Assembly (NCBI GenBank): GCA_037443565.1
Contig: JBBIOB010000001.1
Span: 62,001-126,000 of the forward strand
Source: Fervidifonticultor_A sp037443565
GTDB taxonomy: Bacteria > Sysuimicrobiota > Sysuimicrobiia > Sysuimicrobiales > Humicultoraceae
Length of the DNA: 64,000 nt
Reading direction: 5' to 3'
The translations under genes were made by a program, and so were the position numbers. Below the pieces are notes generated by a model. It searched no databases. It had not been told where the DNA came from and was given only the letters and a program-made list of their open reading frames with translations. How positions within the stretch are numbered: the first letter of the stretch is position 1; every line of letters starts with the position of its first letter. Below, one piece after another: positions 45,990 to 54,836 of the stretch.

Positions 45990-47141
45990 CTAGTCGGCCG
46001 GCAGCAGGTGCAGGACCTCCGGAAGCTCGACCCACACCCGCCGACCCCGAGGTAGCACCGCCGCGCGGGGATCTGGCAGGTCCACCAGGAGCTGCGAGGC
46101 GCTCAGCCGCACCACGTAGCGCACGATGGTGCCAAAGTACTCCGCGTCCTCAACGATGCCCTCCAGGGCCGAGGCTGGCCCTGCGCGTCGCGCCCCTGCC
46201 GCGGGGCCGTCAGCCGGTGCGGGAGCATCGGCGTCACGAATCCGCACCGCTTCCGGCCGCACCACCGCCAGCACCCGCTGGCCCGTCTGCCAGGCCCGCC
46301 CGGTCCCGTGGACGTGCGCTTCGCCGTCAGGCAGGCGCAGCCGCAGCGTGCCGTCATCGACGGTGATCACTTCCGCCGGCAGCATGTTGACCTGTCCGAC
46401 GAACCGGGCCACGAAGGGATCGGCCGGCCGCAGGTAGATCTCCTGCGGGGTCCCCACCTGGACCAGGCGGCCGTCGTGCATGACGGCCATGCGGTCGGAA
46501 ATGCTCATGGCTTCCTGCTGGTCGTGGGTTACGAAGACCATGGTCAGATCGAGCTCGTCCTTGAGCCGGCGGATCTCGGACCGCATCGCGATGCGCAGGT
46601 TGGCATCGAGGTTCGAGAGCGGCTCGTCCAGGAGCAGCACCCTGGGCCGCAGGACCAGCGCCCGGGCCAGCGCCACCCGCTGCTGCTGCCCGCCGGAGAG
46701 CTGATGGGGCCGGCGGCCTTCCAGCCCTTCGAGGCGGACGAGCCGGAGCGCATCGGCGACCCGCGCGCGGATCTCAGACGCAGGCCGCCGTCGCACCGAG
46801 AGGCCGTAGGCGACGTTCTCGAACACCGTCATGTGCGGGAACAGCGCGTAGTTCTGGAACACCATCGCGGTGGGGCGAAGGTTCGGCGGGACGCGGGTGA
46901 TGTCGCGGTCCTCCAGGAGCACCGTCCCCTCGTCCGGCGTAGCGAAGCCGGCGATCACCCGCAGCAGCGTCGTCTTCCCACAGCCGCTCGGACCGATGAA
47001 CGACGCGAGCTCACCGGCGGCAACAGACGCGGTCAGGCCGTCCACGGCGACCGTGGGGCCGAAGCGCTTGGTGATCCCGCGGAGCTCCAGCGCGGGGCCG
47101 GGCGACCTCGGAGTCCGGGAATCGGGCGCGGATGGTATCAC
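45990..47141 (-). CDS. ABC transporter ATPase, PotA/FbpC type
   Basis: A 383-residue ABC ATPase. Walker A GPSGCGKTT (51-59), Q-loop VFQNYALFP, signature LSGGQQQRVALARAL, Walker B VLLLDEPLSNLD and H-loop VFVTHDQQEA are intact. A TOBE domain follows (about 285-383). The start is GTG 47141, one base after the permease stop. Last gene of a binding-protein/permease/ATPase operon whose binding protein is FbpA/PotD-like; candidate substrates are ferric iron, polyamines or organophosphonates. Confidence 0.93.
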   Translation of the reverse strand: MIPSAPDSRTPRSPGPALELRGITKRFGPTVAVDGLTASVAAGELASFIGPSGCGKTTLLRVIAGFATPDEGTVLLEDRDITRVPPNLRPTAMVFQNYALFPHMTVFENVAYGLSVRRRPASEIRARVADALRLVRLEGLEGRRPHQLSGGQQQRVALARALVLRPRVLLLDEPLSNLDANLRIAMRSEIRRLKDELDLTMVFVTHDQQEAMSISDRMAVMHDGRLVQVGTPQEIYLRPADPFVARFVGQVNMLPAEVITVDDGTLRLRLPDGEAHVHGTGRAWQTGQRVLAVVRPEAVRIRDADAPAPADGPAAGARRAGPASALEGIVEDAEYFGTIVRYVVRLSASQLLVDLPDPRAAVLPRGRRVWVELPEVLHLLPAD

Positions 47142-47142
47142 C

Positions 47143-48843
47143 CTACATCCCCAGCGCCTGGTCCCCGAACCTTCGGGCCACCAGGCGGATGATCAAGGTG
47201 CACGCCAGGACGATGGCGATCAGGATCACCGAGAGCGCGGCCGCCAGCCCGTACTCGCCCTGCTCGGCCAGGCTCAGCACGTACACCGCGGCCAGCCGGG
47301 TGCCGGGCGCGATCAGGAAGATCAACGAGCTGATGGTGATCATGCTGCTCATGAAGGCGTAGAGCAGCCCCACCAGAAAGGCCGAGCCCAGCAGCGGGGC
47401 CACCACGCGCACAAACGTGGTCACCGGCGTGGCCCCGGCGTCCAGCGAGGCCTCTTCCAGCGACCGGTCGATCTGCTGCAGCCGGCTGATGCCGGCCTGC
47501 ACCGCGACGCCCACGTAGCGGGCGACCAGGCTGATGACCAGGATGGCGGTAGTCCCGGTGAGCAGCAGGGGCGGGTGGTTAAAGGCCAGGATGTAGCCGA
47601 TCCCCACGACGGTACCCGGGACCATGAGGCCGAACAGGGTCAGAAACTCAAGCGCGCCCCGGGCCGGCACTGGTTTGCGCGCGACCAGGTAGGCCAGCAC
47701 GATGCCCGGAATGGCCGCGGCGAATCCGGCGGCCAGGGAGACCCGGAGGCTCGTGGCCAGCGCCCGCCATCCCACCGGGCTCTCGAAGTGCTCGAGCGTG
47801 AAGGTGTAGTCCAGGCCGAAGACCCTGGTGAACGCCGTGGCCACGACCACGCCGAACGTGGAGACGATGACCAGCACGACCGCGAGGGCCAGCAGCACCA
47901 GCGGGATCAGCACCGCGGCGGGGAGCGGCCGCTCTTCGGACGCGACGCCGATCCCGCCGATGGTGGTGTACGCGCGCTCCTGCAGCAGGTAGCGGTGCAC
48001 CACGAAGACCAGGAGCGCGGGCACGATCAGGAAGACGCTGAGGACCGCCGCGAGTTCCAGCTTCTGCTGTCCGACGACCAGCAGGTAGGACTCGGTGGCC
48101 AGGAACGGCAGGCCCCGGCCGATCATCATGGGATTGGCGAAGTCGGCCAGGCACATCACGAAGACCAGCAGCGCTCCCTTGAGCACCCCGGGCATCGCCA
48201 GGGGAAGGGTGATCGTGCGCATCACCGTCCACGCGCCGGCGCCCAGGTCGGCGGCCGCGTCCTCGAGGGGCCGCCCCCGGGCACTCAGCACGTTCTCGCA
48301 CATCATGTAGCCGACCGGAAAGAAGGCGATGGCCTGCGCCAGGATAACGCCGGTCCAGCCGTAGATGCTGAACTCGATGTCCAGCGTCCGGGCGATGAGG
48401 CCCCGCCGCCCGCCCAGGATGATCAGCGCCAGCGAAAAGATGAAGGGGGGCGCCAGCAGCGGCAGCAGCGCGACCAGGCGCAGCAGGCCGGTCCAGGCCC
48501 CCCGCATCCGCGTGACCAGCAGGGCGCAGGCCAGCCCGCCCACCATGATGATCGCGGTGGCCGCAGACGAGGTGACGAGGCTGTTGCGCAGCGCCCGCAG
48601 GTAGTAGCTCTGGGAGAAGAACTCCTGAAAGTGCCGCAGCGTCAGCCCGTCAGGCGTGCCCCACCCGAGGCTGCGGGCCAGGACCGCGGCGATCGGGAGG
48701 AAGATGAACACCACGACCCCGACGACGAGCGCCGCGGTGACGCCCACCAGCGGCGGTTCTGTCAGGAACGCGCGCAGCTCCTGCCGCCAGGTGGGCGCAG
48801 GCGCCGTCGGGGGTCGGGCCGCCGCCTGGAAGAGGTCTGCCAC
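47143..48843 (-). CDS. Two-domain ABC permease, FbpB/ThiP type
   Basis: A 566-residue permease with two homologous halves and about twelve membrane segments, as in FbpB/ThiP fusions. EAA loops occur in each half: EDAAADLGAGAWTVMRTITL and EEASLDAGATPVTTFVRVVA. The GTG start at 48843 follows the binding-protein stop by 21 bases. One polypeptide therefore replaces two permeases, unlike the PotB/PotC pair at 53176-54836. Confidence 0.93.
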   Translation of the reverse strand: MADLFQAAARPPTAPAPTWRQELRAFLTEPPLVGVTAALVVGVVVFIFLPIAAVLARSLGWGTPDGLTLRHFQEFFSQSYYLRALRNSLVTSSAATAIIMVGGLACALLVTRMRGAWTGLLRLVALLPLLAPPFIFSLALIILGGRRGLIARTLDIEFSIYGWTGVILAQAIAFFPVGYMMCENVLSARGRPLEDAAADLGAGAWTVMRTITLPLAMPGVLKGALLVFVMCLADFANPMMIGRGLPFLATESYLLVVGQQKLELAAVLSVFLIVPALLVFVVHRYLLQERAYTTIGGIGVASEERPLPAAVLIPLVLLALAVVLVIVSTFGVVVATAFTRVFGLDYTFTLEHFESPVGWRALATSLRVSLAAGFAAAIPGIVLAYLVARKPVPARGALEFLTLFGLMVPGTVVGIGYILAFNHPPLLLTGTTAILVISLVARYVGVAVQAGISRLQQIDRSLEEASLDAGATPVTTFVRVVAPLLGSAFLVGLLYAFMSSMITISSLIFLIAPGTRLAAVYVLSLAEQGEYGLAAALSVILIAIVLACTLIIRLVARRFGDQALGM

Positions 48844-48864
48844 TGTCAGGTGGCGCGCAGCCCC

Positions 48865-49881
48865 CTACTGCGCGAACCGCTCCCTCCAGGTACGCATGAT
48901 CCGGTCGCGGTTGTCACCGGCCCAGACCGCGTCGTACTTGATGAGGTTCGGCTGGAACGGCACCAGCGACTGGACGCCCGGCCGCGTGACCTTCGAGCGC
49001 ATCTTGCCGGCCATGGCCTGGCCCGCGGGGGTGCCCAGGAAGTGCACCAGCCGCTTGGCGGCGTCGAGGTTGCGCGCGCCCTTGAAGATCCACACCACGT
49101 CGAGATCGAAGCCGACGCCTTCTTCGGGGATGATGGCCTCGATCGGAAAGCCGCGGTCCTTGCGAACGAAGACCGCCTGGTCCCAGGTGACGGCCATGGC
49201 GTACTCGCCGCGCGCGACCATCTCCGCCGGGGCCGAGCCCGAGCTGGTGTACTGGGCAACGTTGCGGTGCAGCGCGGCCAGGTACTGCCACCCCCGGGTC
49301 TCGCCCATGATCTGCAGCACCGAGCTCACGGCCAGGTAGGCCGTGCCCGAGGTGCCGGGGTTGGGCATGACGATCTCCCCGCGGTACTGTGGCTTGACTA
49401 GATCCTGCCAGGTCTTCGGCATCGGCAGGTTCTTCCGCCGCATGAGGTCGGTGTTGACCGCGATGACGTTGAACCAGTAGGACCAGCCGTGCCAGCGACC
49501 TTCGGGATCTCTGAACTCGGCCGGGATGGCTTCCCACGACGGCGCCTTGTAGCGCTCCAGGAAGTCTTCCTTGACGGCGAGCAGCGCCGTGCTGTGCAGC
49601 ATGCCAAACACGACGTCGGCCCCGAAGCGCGGCTTCTCGGCCTGGACCCGGGCCCACAGCTCACCCGAGGACATCCGAACGATCTCCATCCGGATGCCGG
49701 TGAGCTCCTCAACCGTCTTGACGAAGAACTCGTTCTCGCGCTCGTCGTTGTGCGTGTAGACGCGCAGCACCGCCCGGGCCTGCGCGTCCACCGGCGCCGT
49801 CGGCGCCGCTCCGATGACGAACCCGGCCACCAGCGTCAGGGTGGCCAGGCCTGCAGTGATCGTCCGTCCGATTGCTCTCAT
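48865..49881 (-). CDS. Extracellular solute-binding protein, FbpA/PotD-like
   Basis: A 338-residue binding protein with a signal peptide (RTITAGLATLTLVAGFVIGAAP) and a family 1/13 fold: VLRVYTHNDERENEFFVKT at the mature start, PRFGADVVFGMLHSTALL, and MPNPGTSGTAYLAVSSVLQI. The latter matches 2-aminoethylphosphonate/Fe3+ binding proteins. I prefer ATG 49881 over ATG 49890, since AGGAGG abuts the upstream codon but is 9 bases from this one. The 215 bases upstream to the PHP gene show no riboswitch I can recognise. Confidence 0.9.
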   Translation of the reverse strand: MRAIGRTITAGLATLTLVAGFVIGAAPTAPVDAQARAVLRVYTHNDERENEFFVKTVEELTGIRMEIVRMSSGELWARVQAEKPRFGADVVFGMLHSTALLAVKEDFLERYKAPSWEAIPAEFRDPEGRWHGWSYWFNVIAVNTDLMRRKNLPMPKTWQDLVKPQYRGEIVMPNPGTSGTAYLAVSSVLQIMGETRGWQYLAALHRNVAQYTSSGSAPAEMVARGEYAMAVTWDQAVFVRKDRGFPIEAIIPEEGVGFDLDVVWIFKGARNLDAAKRLVHFLGTPAGQAMAGKMRSKVTRPGVQSLVPFQPNLIKYDAVWAGDNRDRIMRTWRERFAQ

Positions 49882-50096
49882 CGCGGGCATCCTCCTCTGT
49901 GATTCGGATCAAGAGGCGGGGTTGTGCCGTCCCTCGCCTCGGCCCAGGATCAACTCGACGGCGATGTGTCTCGGAGCCACCTCCGAAGGTCCTCAGAGTC
50001 CTGCGGTGTGCCTACTCCATTATGGGTGCGGGCAGTTCACTCCTTCCGGCGCCCGGTGGGCCTGGGTGCGAGGGGGCGATCGACAGGGCCGGCAGT
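49882..50096. other. Intergenic region upstream of the FbpA-like operon
   Basis: 215 bases between the PHP-hydrolase stop and the binding-protein start, both on the minus strand. The minus strand contains a small ACCTTCGGAGGT hairpin near the middle, but I see no conserved riboswitch core and no strong promoter. It is the largest break in the minus-strand run and probably where a new transcript begins. Confidence 0.4.
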
Positions 50097-50996
50097 CTAC
50101 GGCAGGAAGTGCGGCTGCGTCCACGCGACGCCGCCGTTGGACGAGTACACTCTTGCGCGGACGTAGCCCTCGTCGCCCCGCGGTCGATAAGCCGGATCCA
50201 GCCCGCCGACCGTGGCCAGGATCCCGCCGCCTGAGCCGATGAAGTGCGTCGTGTAGCGGTAATTGTGCTCAGGGGCGATGTGGACCACGATGGCGCCGTC
50301 GCGGAACTCGATCTCGCGCAGCGTGACTTCGGTCGACGCGTAGAAGTCGCCGCGCTCCAACGCCCCCAGGACGGCCGCCGCCGTCTTCTCGCGGGCACGG
50401 ACGACGACCCAGGCTCCGCCCGGCAGAGAGCGGTGTCCCCAGCAGTCGCCGCGGAAGTGATGCGCGTCGTCGGCGGCCACCGCCCACACGCGCTGCCCTC
50501 TCTCGAGCAGCCGGTCCCACATCTCCTCGACGCCCGGCCGTCCGTCGCCGCCGAAGTTGTTGCTCTCGGTGCTCGTGTTGAGGATCTCGAGCAGATAGGC
50601 GCCGCGCACGGCGCGCATCTCGGCGTCGCCAAACGCCCACCGGTAGTTGGGGTGGTTGACCTGGGGGATGCCTCCAGCGGCGCGCGCGGCCTCGACCTCG
50701 CGCTGCAGCAGCAGCGAGACGGTCTCTTCCCTCGGGAGCTCCGACCGGGCGGCGCTGCCCAGTGAGTTCACGTGTACCGGCTTCCCCTCGGCGAACAGGC
50801 TGATCTCGCACCCCGGGATCAGCAGCAGCGAGTGGTCCGCGCGGTTCCACGCCGTCACGTCCGTCACGGCGTTGTGGTCGGTGATGGCGAGGAAGTCATA
50901 GCCGCGCGCCTGGTACCAGCCCGCGACCTCCTCCAGCGGCGCGTCGCCGTCAGAATTGTTGGTGTGCGCGTGCGTGTTACCCTTGAGCCACATCAT
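50097..50996 (-). CDS. PHP-domain metallohydrolase (CehA/McbA-like)
   Basis: A 299-residue PHP-fold protein. Metal-binding residues are seen in GNTHAHTNNSDGD (HxH, about residues 8-20), FLAITDHNAV, and AVAADDAHHFRGD. NHPNYRWAFGDAEM contributes another His. CehA/McbA-like proteins hydrolyse carbamate or phosphoester bonds. ATG 50996 with AGGAG 7 bases upstream was chosen. It overlaps the MFS gene stop by 20 bases and is the last gene of the 15-gene minus-strand run. Confidence 0.85.
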   Translation of the reverse strand: MMWLKGNTHAHTNNSDGDAPLEEVAGWYQARGYDFLAITDHNAVTDVTAWNRADHSLLLIPGCEISLFAEGKPVHVNSLGSAARSELPREETVSLLLQREVEAARAAGGIPQVNHPNYRWAFGDAEMRAVRGAYLLEILNTSTESNNFGGDGRPGVEEMWDRLLERGQRVWAVAADDAHHFRGDCWGHRSLPGGAWVVVRAREKTAAAVLGALERGDFYASTEVTLREIEFRDGAIVVHIAPEHNYRYTTHFIGSGGGILATVGGLDPAYRPRGDEGYVRARVYSSNGGVAWTQPHFLP

Positions 50997-52248
50997 TGCG
51001 CCGCTCCTGTGGTGGGCGCGCTCGCAGAGGACCCAGCGCCGCGATCCCGGCCAGCGGGCCCAGGGCCAGCAGGCCAAACGCCCAGCCCCACTGGCCCGAA
51101 GCACTGAACCCCAGCGTCTTGCCCAGATCCATCGCCAGGCCGGCCACCGCGGGCGACGCCGCGGTGGCCGCCCATCCGAACAGCATCTGGACCGCAAACG
51201 CCCCGCCCAAGGAGCGGGGAGGCACCACCTCCATCAGCGCGGCAGTGTACGATGGGGAATCTGCCAGGCTGACGGTACCGTAGGCCAGGGCGACCGCTGC
51301 GGTGAGCGCGATCGGCGCAGCCACAAGCCATCCAAAGGCCAGCGAGCAGACCAGGCTTGCGGTCAGCATGACGGTTGCCGCCCGCGCCCGGCCCAGGCGG
51401 TCCGAGAGCCGGCCGCCGGCAATCGCGCCGGTCGCGCCTCCCAGGCCAACCGCGCCCGCGGCCAGCAGGCCTCCCCACGCCAACGCGGCGCCTTCAGGAT
51501 GCCCGTGGGCCGCGAGCGAGGCGACCATGAACGGTGCGAGCCAGCCCCATAGGCCGAACAACTCCCAGTTGTGGCCGGTATAGGCCACGATGACCCGACG
51601 CGCCGGGACATTCTTCAAGACATCGCCGAGATACCGCGAGAGGGTGGGCGGGCCCGCGGTCGCGGCTGCCGTCACGCTGGGGACCCTCCAGGCCATGACG
51701 AGGGCGCCCAGTAACTCGAGCACGCCGATCGCGGCCATCGTGGCCCGCCAGCCGATCTGCGGCGCAAGCACGCCGACATAGAACAGCGGGATGGCGTACG
51801 CGGCGACGATTGTGGCGATGTAGATCCCGGTGGCCGCTCCCCGTCCTGCCGCGGGAACGGTGTCGGCAATCTGCTTCAGTGCCGGAAGGTAGAGGCCGCC
51901 GATGAGCACACCGACGAGCAGGCGCAATGCCAGTCCGGAGGCGAAGTCGCGCGCCGCCAGGGCGAAGAGGAGGTCGCCGAGCCCCACCAGCGCGGCCGAC
52001 ACCACCATGATCGGCTTGCTCCGCATCCGGTCGAGCAGGAAGCCCACGACCACATACGCGGCCAGCGTCCCCAGCTGAAAAGCCCCCAGGATGATCCCGG
52101 CCTGGCTGCTGCTCAGGTGCCACTCGGGCCCGACGACTGGGATGAGCACGGAGAAGGTGAGCCCGGTCTGGTGGGCCAGGAACTGTCCGATACAGAGGGT
52201 TACGAAGCCGGCGGTCCAGCCCCTCCGGCCCGCGGCGGCGTCAGCCAT
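50977..52248 (-). CDS. MFS transporter
   Basis: A 423-residue, twelve-helix major facilitator protein. The conserved loop 2/3 motif appears as GFLLDRMRSKPIM and its counterpart in the second half as GGRLSDRLGRARAAT. Helix 1 contains FVTLCIGQFLAHQTGLTFSV. Start ATG 52248 overlaps the stop of the kinase-like gene by 8 bases. It belongs to the cyanate/nitrate-like or sugar-acid branch by general look, but substrate is unknown; context suggests an amine-related metabolite. Confidence 0.9.
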   Translation of the reverse strand: MADAAAGRRGWTAGFVTLCIGQFLAHQTGLTFSVLIPVVGPEWHLSSSQAGIILGAFQLGTLAAYVVVGFLLDRMRSKPIMVVSAALVGLGDLLFALAARDFASGLALRLLVGVLIGGLYLPALKQIADTVPAAGRGAATGIYIATIVAAYAIPLFYVGVLAPQIGWRATMAAIGVLELLGALVMAWRVPSVTAAATAGPPTLSRYLGDVLKNVPARRVIVAYTGHNWELFGLWGWLAPFMVASLAAHGHPEGAALAWGGLLAAGAVGLGGATGAIAGGRLSDRLGRARAATVMLTASLVCSLAFGWLVAAPIALTAAVALAYGTVSLADSPSYTAALMEVVPPRSLGGAFAVQMLFGWAATAASPAVAGLAMDLGKTLGFSASGQWGWAFGLLALGPLAGIAALGPLRARPPQERRNDVAQG

Positions 52249-53149
52249 TCCCGACCTGCACCAGGTACGCTCCCAGCCGGGGATCGCCGAGCGCGTCCCG
52301 GCAGCGGGCGAAGTGTACCGCGGCGTGCCCCGCGAACTCCGGGAGGGCCGCCGCCAGGTGTTGCGCCACAACGTACCACATCGCCTCGCGGAGCTCGGCG
52401 ACGATCTTGAGGAGCCTCAGCCGGGCGAACGCGGCATCCGAGATCTCGCCGAAGTAGGTCCGCAGCAGCGCCTCATCGGTCTCGTCAGACGGCGAATGGT
52501 GAATGGCAAAGTTGGCCAGGTCGAAGAAGACGTCCCCATTCCCGGCGTACTCCCAGTCCACGATCCACGCCCGGCGGCCGTCATCGATCAGGTTGGGCCC
52601 CCAGAGATCGTTGTGACAGGGCCGGTGGGACACGCGGTCTGGGCGCATCGCCGACTCGATGCTGGACAGGGACCGGTAGAGAGCGTCGATGTCTTGCGGG
52701 AGCGGGGTGTCGAGCCGGCGGGAGACCTCGCGATAGCCCTCCAGCGTCCTGAACGGCGAGAAGGATGTCTCGAAGGCCGCGCCCTGGTGGCACCGCCGGA
52801 TCGCCCGGATCACGCGCTCGACCACCTCCGGTCCCGGCGTCTCGCCGGGCGCCAAGTGCCGACCATGGATGAACCGCATGACCGACACTCCCAGCTCGGG
52901 CAGGAAGCAGACCACTTCCGGGCCGACGCCGGCCTGCCCGGCGGCCAGCGCGCAGCGGTACTCCCGATGGCGGTCGACGCCCAGCAGGGCGGCGTCCGCC
53001 GCGCAGATCCGGACGACGTACGCCTCACCGTCGACGTCGACCCGACAGCTGTAGTTGGTGATCCCGCCGGCCAGGGGCGAGATCGTCACCGCCTGGGCGT
53101 GCTTCCACAGCGGAATGTGGCTCAGCGCCTCGTCGATGGTGAGCGGCAT
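52241..53149 (-). CDS. Choline/ethanolamine kinase-like phosphotransferase (second copy)
   Basis: A 302-residue APH/ChoK-fold protein and paralogue of 41590-42492. Shared motifs: GGITNYSCRVDVDGEAYVVR, the catalytic loop CHNDLWGPNLIDDG and the metal motif IVDWEYAGNGDVFFDLANFA. Here it lies downstream of the Pot-type importer and upstream of the MFS gene in the same operon, so it may phosphorylate the imported compound or a degradation product. That is inference from context. Confidence 0.88.
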   Translation of the reverse strand: MPLTIDEALSHIPLWKHAQAVTISPLAGGITNYSCRVDVDGEAYVVRICAADAALLGVDRHREYRCALAAGQAGVGPEVVCFLPELGVSVMRFIHGRHLAPGETPGPEVVERVIRAIRRCHQGAAFETSFSPFRTLEGYREVSRRLDTPLPQDIDALYRSLSSIESAMRPDRVSHRPCHNDLWGPNLIDDGRRAWIVDWEYAGNGDVFFDLANFAIHHSPSDETDEALLRTYFGEISDAAFARLRLLKIVAELREAMWYVVAQHLAAALPEFAGHAAVHFARCRDALGDPRLGAYLVQVGNG

Positions 53150-53175
53150 CGGCCGGATCGGGGCCGCGTCCGGGT

Positions 53176-53961
53176 TTACGTCCCTGCCCGCCGCCGGAGG
53201 AACTCGGTCGACATGCCCAGGGCCACGGTGAGGACGATGAAGACGACCGAGATGGCGTTGATGGTGGGCGAGAGGCCGAGCCTCACCGTGGTGTAGATCT
53301 GAATCGGGAGCGTCGTGTCGTTCCCGATGAGGAAGAACGTGGTGTTGAAGTTGTCAAAAGAGAGCAGGAACGCGACGACGCACGCGGCCACGATGGCGGG
53401 ACGCAGGTACGGCAGGGTGATGAGGAGCACGGCGCGCAGGGGCGTAGCCCCCAGATCCTGTGCCGCCTCTTCGAGCGAGCGGTCGAACTTCTGGAGGCGT
53501 GCCGAGGCGATGAGCAAGACGAACGACGCGATGAACGATGTCTGACCCAGCACCGCCGTCGGCAGACCGGCCCGCAGGCCCAGGCTGTCGAAGAAGATCA
53601 GCATCGATACCCCCAGGATGACGCCCGGGGTGACCAGCGGCGAGAGTACGAGGGCATAGAGGAGTCCTTTGCCGGGGAACCGGTACCGCACCAGCAGGAA
53701 CGCGGTCGTCACACCCAGCGGAATCGAGAGGGCGACCACCGCCAGTCCGACGAGGACGCTGTTGCCCACCGCGCGGAGCAGCAGCGGGTCCTGGACGATC
53801 GCGGCGAACCACTGCAGGGTGAGCCCGCGCCAGGGGAACTGCGGCATGGCGCTGTCGTTGAAGGCGAGCGCGGCGACCACCGCCAGCGGCACATAGAGAT
53901 ACAGGAGGAAGATGCCCACGTAGAGCAGGGTGGTCACCCGGGCGAGCCACCGCGCCGTCAT
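53176..53961 (-). CDS. PotC-type ABC permease (polyamine-like)
   Basis: A 261-residue permease with six membrane segments. The EAA loop is EEAAQDLGATPLRAVLLITL; FNDSAMPQFPWRGLTLQWF follows helix 1, a PotC hallmark. Start ATG 53961 overlaps the PotB-type gene by 4 bases. Part of a PotABCD-like importer. The open frame further upstream is a shadow of the PotB gene. Confidence 0.93.
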   Translation of the reverse strand: MTARWLARVTTLLYVGIFLLYLYVPLAVVAALAFNDSAMPQFPWRGLTLQWFAAIVQDPLLLRAVGNSVLVGLAVVALSIPLGVTTAFLLVRYRFPGKGLLYALVLSPLVTPGVILGVSMLIFFDSLGLRAGLPTAVLGQTSFIASFVLLIASARLQKFDRSLEEAAQDLGATPLRAVLLITLPYLRPAIVAACVVAFLLSFDNFNTTFFLIGNDTTLPIQIYTTVRLGLSPTINAISVVFIVLTVALGMSTEFLRRRAGT

Positions 53962-54836
53962 GGCGACTGGATCACCCTGCGGACCGACAGGCCGAACAGC
54001 CGCAGGAGGCCGACCACGAAGAGCAGCGACAGGGCAAGCAGGATGAACGCGAACGCCGAACCGAGATTCCAGTTCAGCGCGTCGTAGAAGCGACGATAGA
54101 TGAGCTCGACGAACCAGACCGCCCCGCGGCCCCCCAGGAACGAGGGGACGACAAAGGTCCCGACGCTCAACATGAACACCATGATGCCGCCGGCGACCGC
54201 CCCGGGCACCACGTGCGGGAGGATGATATGGCGCAGCACCCGCAGGTGGCTGGCCCCCAGATCCTGCGCCGCCTCGATGAGCGAGGTGTCCAGGCTCTCC
54301 AGCACCGCGTACAACGGGAAGATCATGAACAGCATGTACGCGTAGGTCATCCCCAGGATGACCGTCCCATCGCGGTAGAGGTACGACACCGGCTCGCCGA
54401 TAAGGCCCAGGGTCCCCAGGATCTGGTTGAACACGCCCTGCTCGGTCAGGATCAGCAGCCAGGCGTAGGTGCGGACGATCTCGTTGACCCAGAAGGGGAT
54501 GAGGATGAGGATCAGCAGCCGCCGGCGCCACGACGTCGCGGCCACCTTGGCCAGAATGTACGCGATCGGAAATGCGGCCACGAAGGACACCACGGTGACG
54601 GCCACGGCCGCGTACAGCGTCTTCACAAAGACTTTCCAGTACAACGGCGTGGTGAAGAAGGCGTGGTAATGGGTCAGCGTGTGCACGTCCACGGCCGTGC
54701 CGACCTGATCGTAGGGCAGCATGAAGCGCAGCGAGAGGTCCAGCATCTTGAGCTGGGGGATGACGAGCAGCAGGAGGACCCACAGGAGCGCGGGGATGCT
54801 GAGCACCGCCACCGCAGCTGCCGTCCGGCCGGACAT
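53958..54836 (-). CDS. PotB-type ABC permease (polyamine-like)
   Basis: A 292-residue permease of the PotB/PotH family with six membrane segments, the periplasmic loop LRFMLPYDQVGTAVDVHTLT, the helix segment WVNEIVRTYAWLLIL and an EAA loop EAAQDLGASHLRVLRHIILP. It shares one base with the ATPase stop and overlaps the PotC-type gene by four bases. Confidence 0.93.
   Translation of the reverse strand: MSGRTAAAVAVLSIPALLWVLLLLVIPQLKMLDLSLRFMLPYDQVGTAVDVHTLTHYHAFFTTPLYWKVFVKTLYAAVAVTVVSFVAAFPIAYILAKVAATSWRRRLLILILIPFWVNEIVRTYAWLLILTEQGVFNQILGTLGLIGEPVSYLYRDGTVILGMTYAYMLFMIFPLYAVLESLDTSLIEAAQDLGASHLRVLRHIILPHVVPGAVAGGIMVFMLSVGTFVVPSFLGGRGAVWFVELIYRRFYDALNWNLGSAFAFILLALSLLFVVGLLRLFGLSVRRVIQSP

Noticed and set aside
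46870..49401. 843-residue plus-strand open frame
   Set aside because: It is opposite the FbpABC-like operon, lacks recognisable domains and has shadow-type composition.
49882..50096. Riboswitch upstream of the FbpA-like operon
   Set aside because: Only a small hairpin is seen; no TPP, cobalamin or other conserved core could be recognised.
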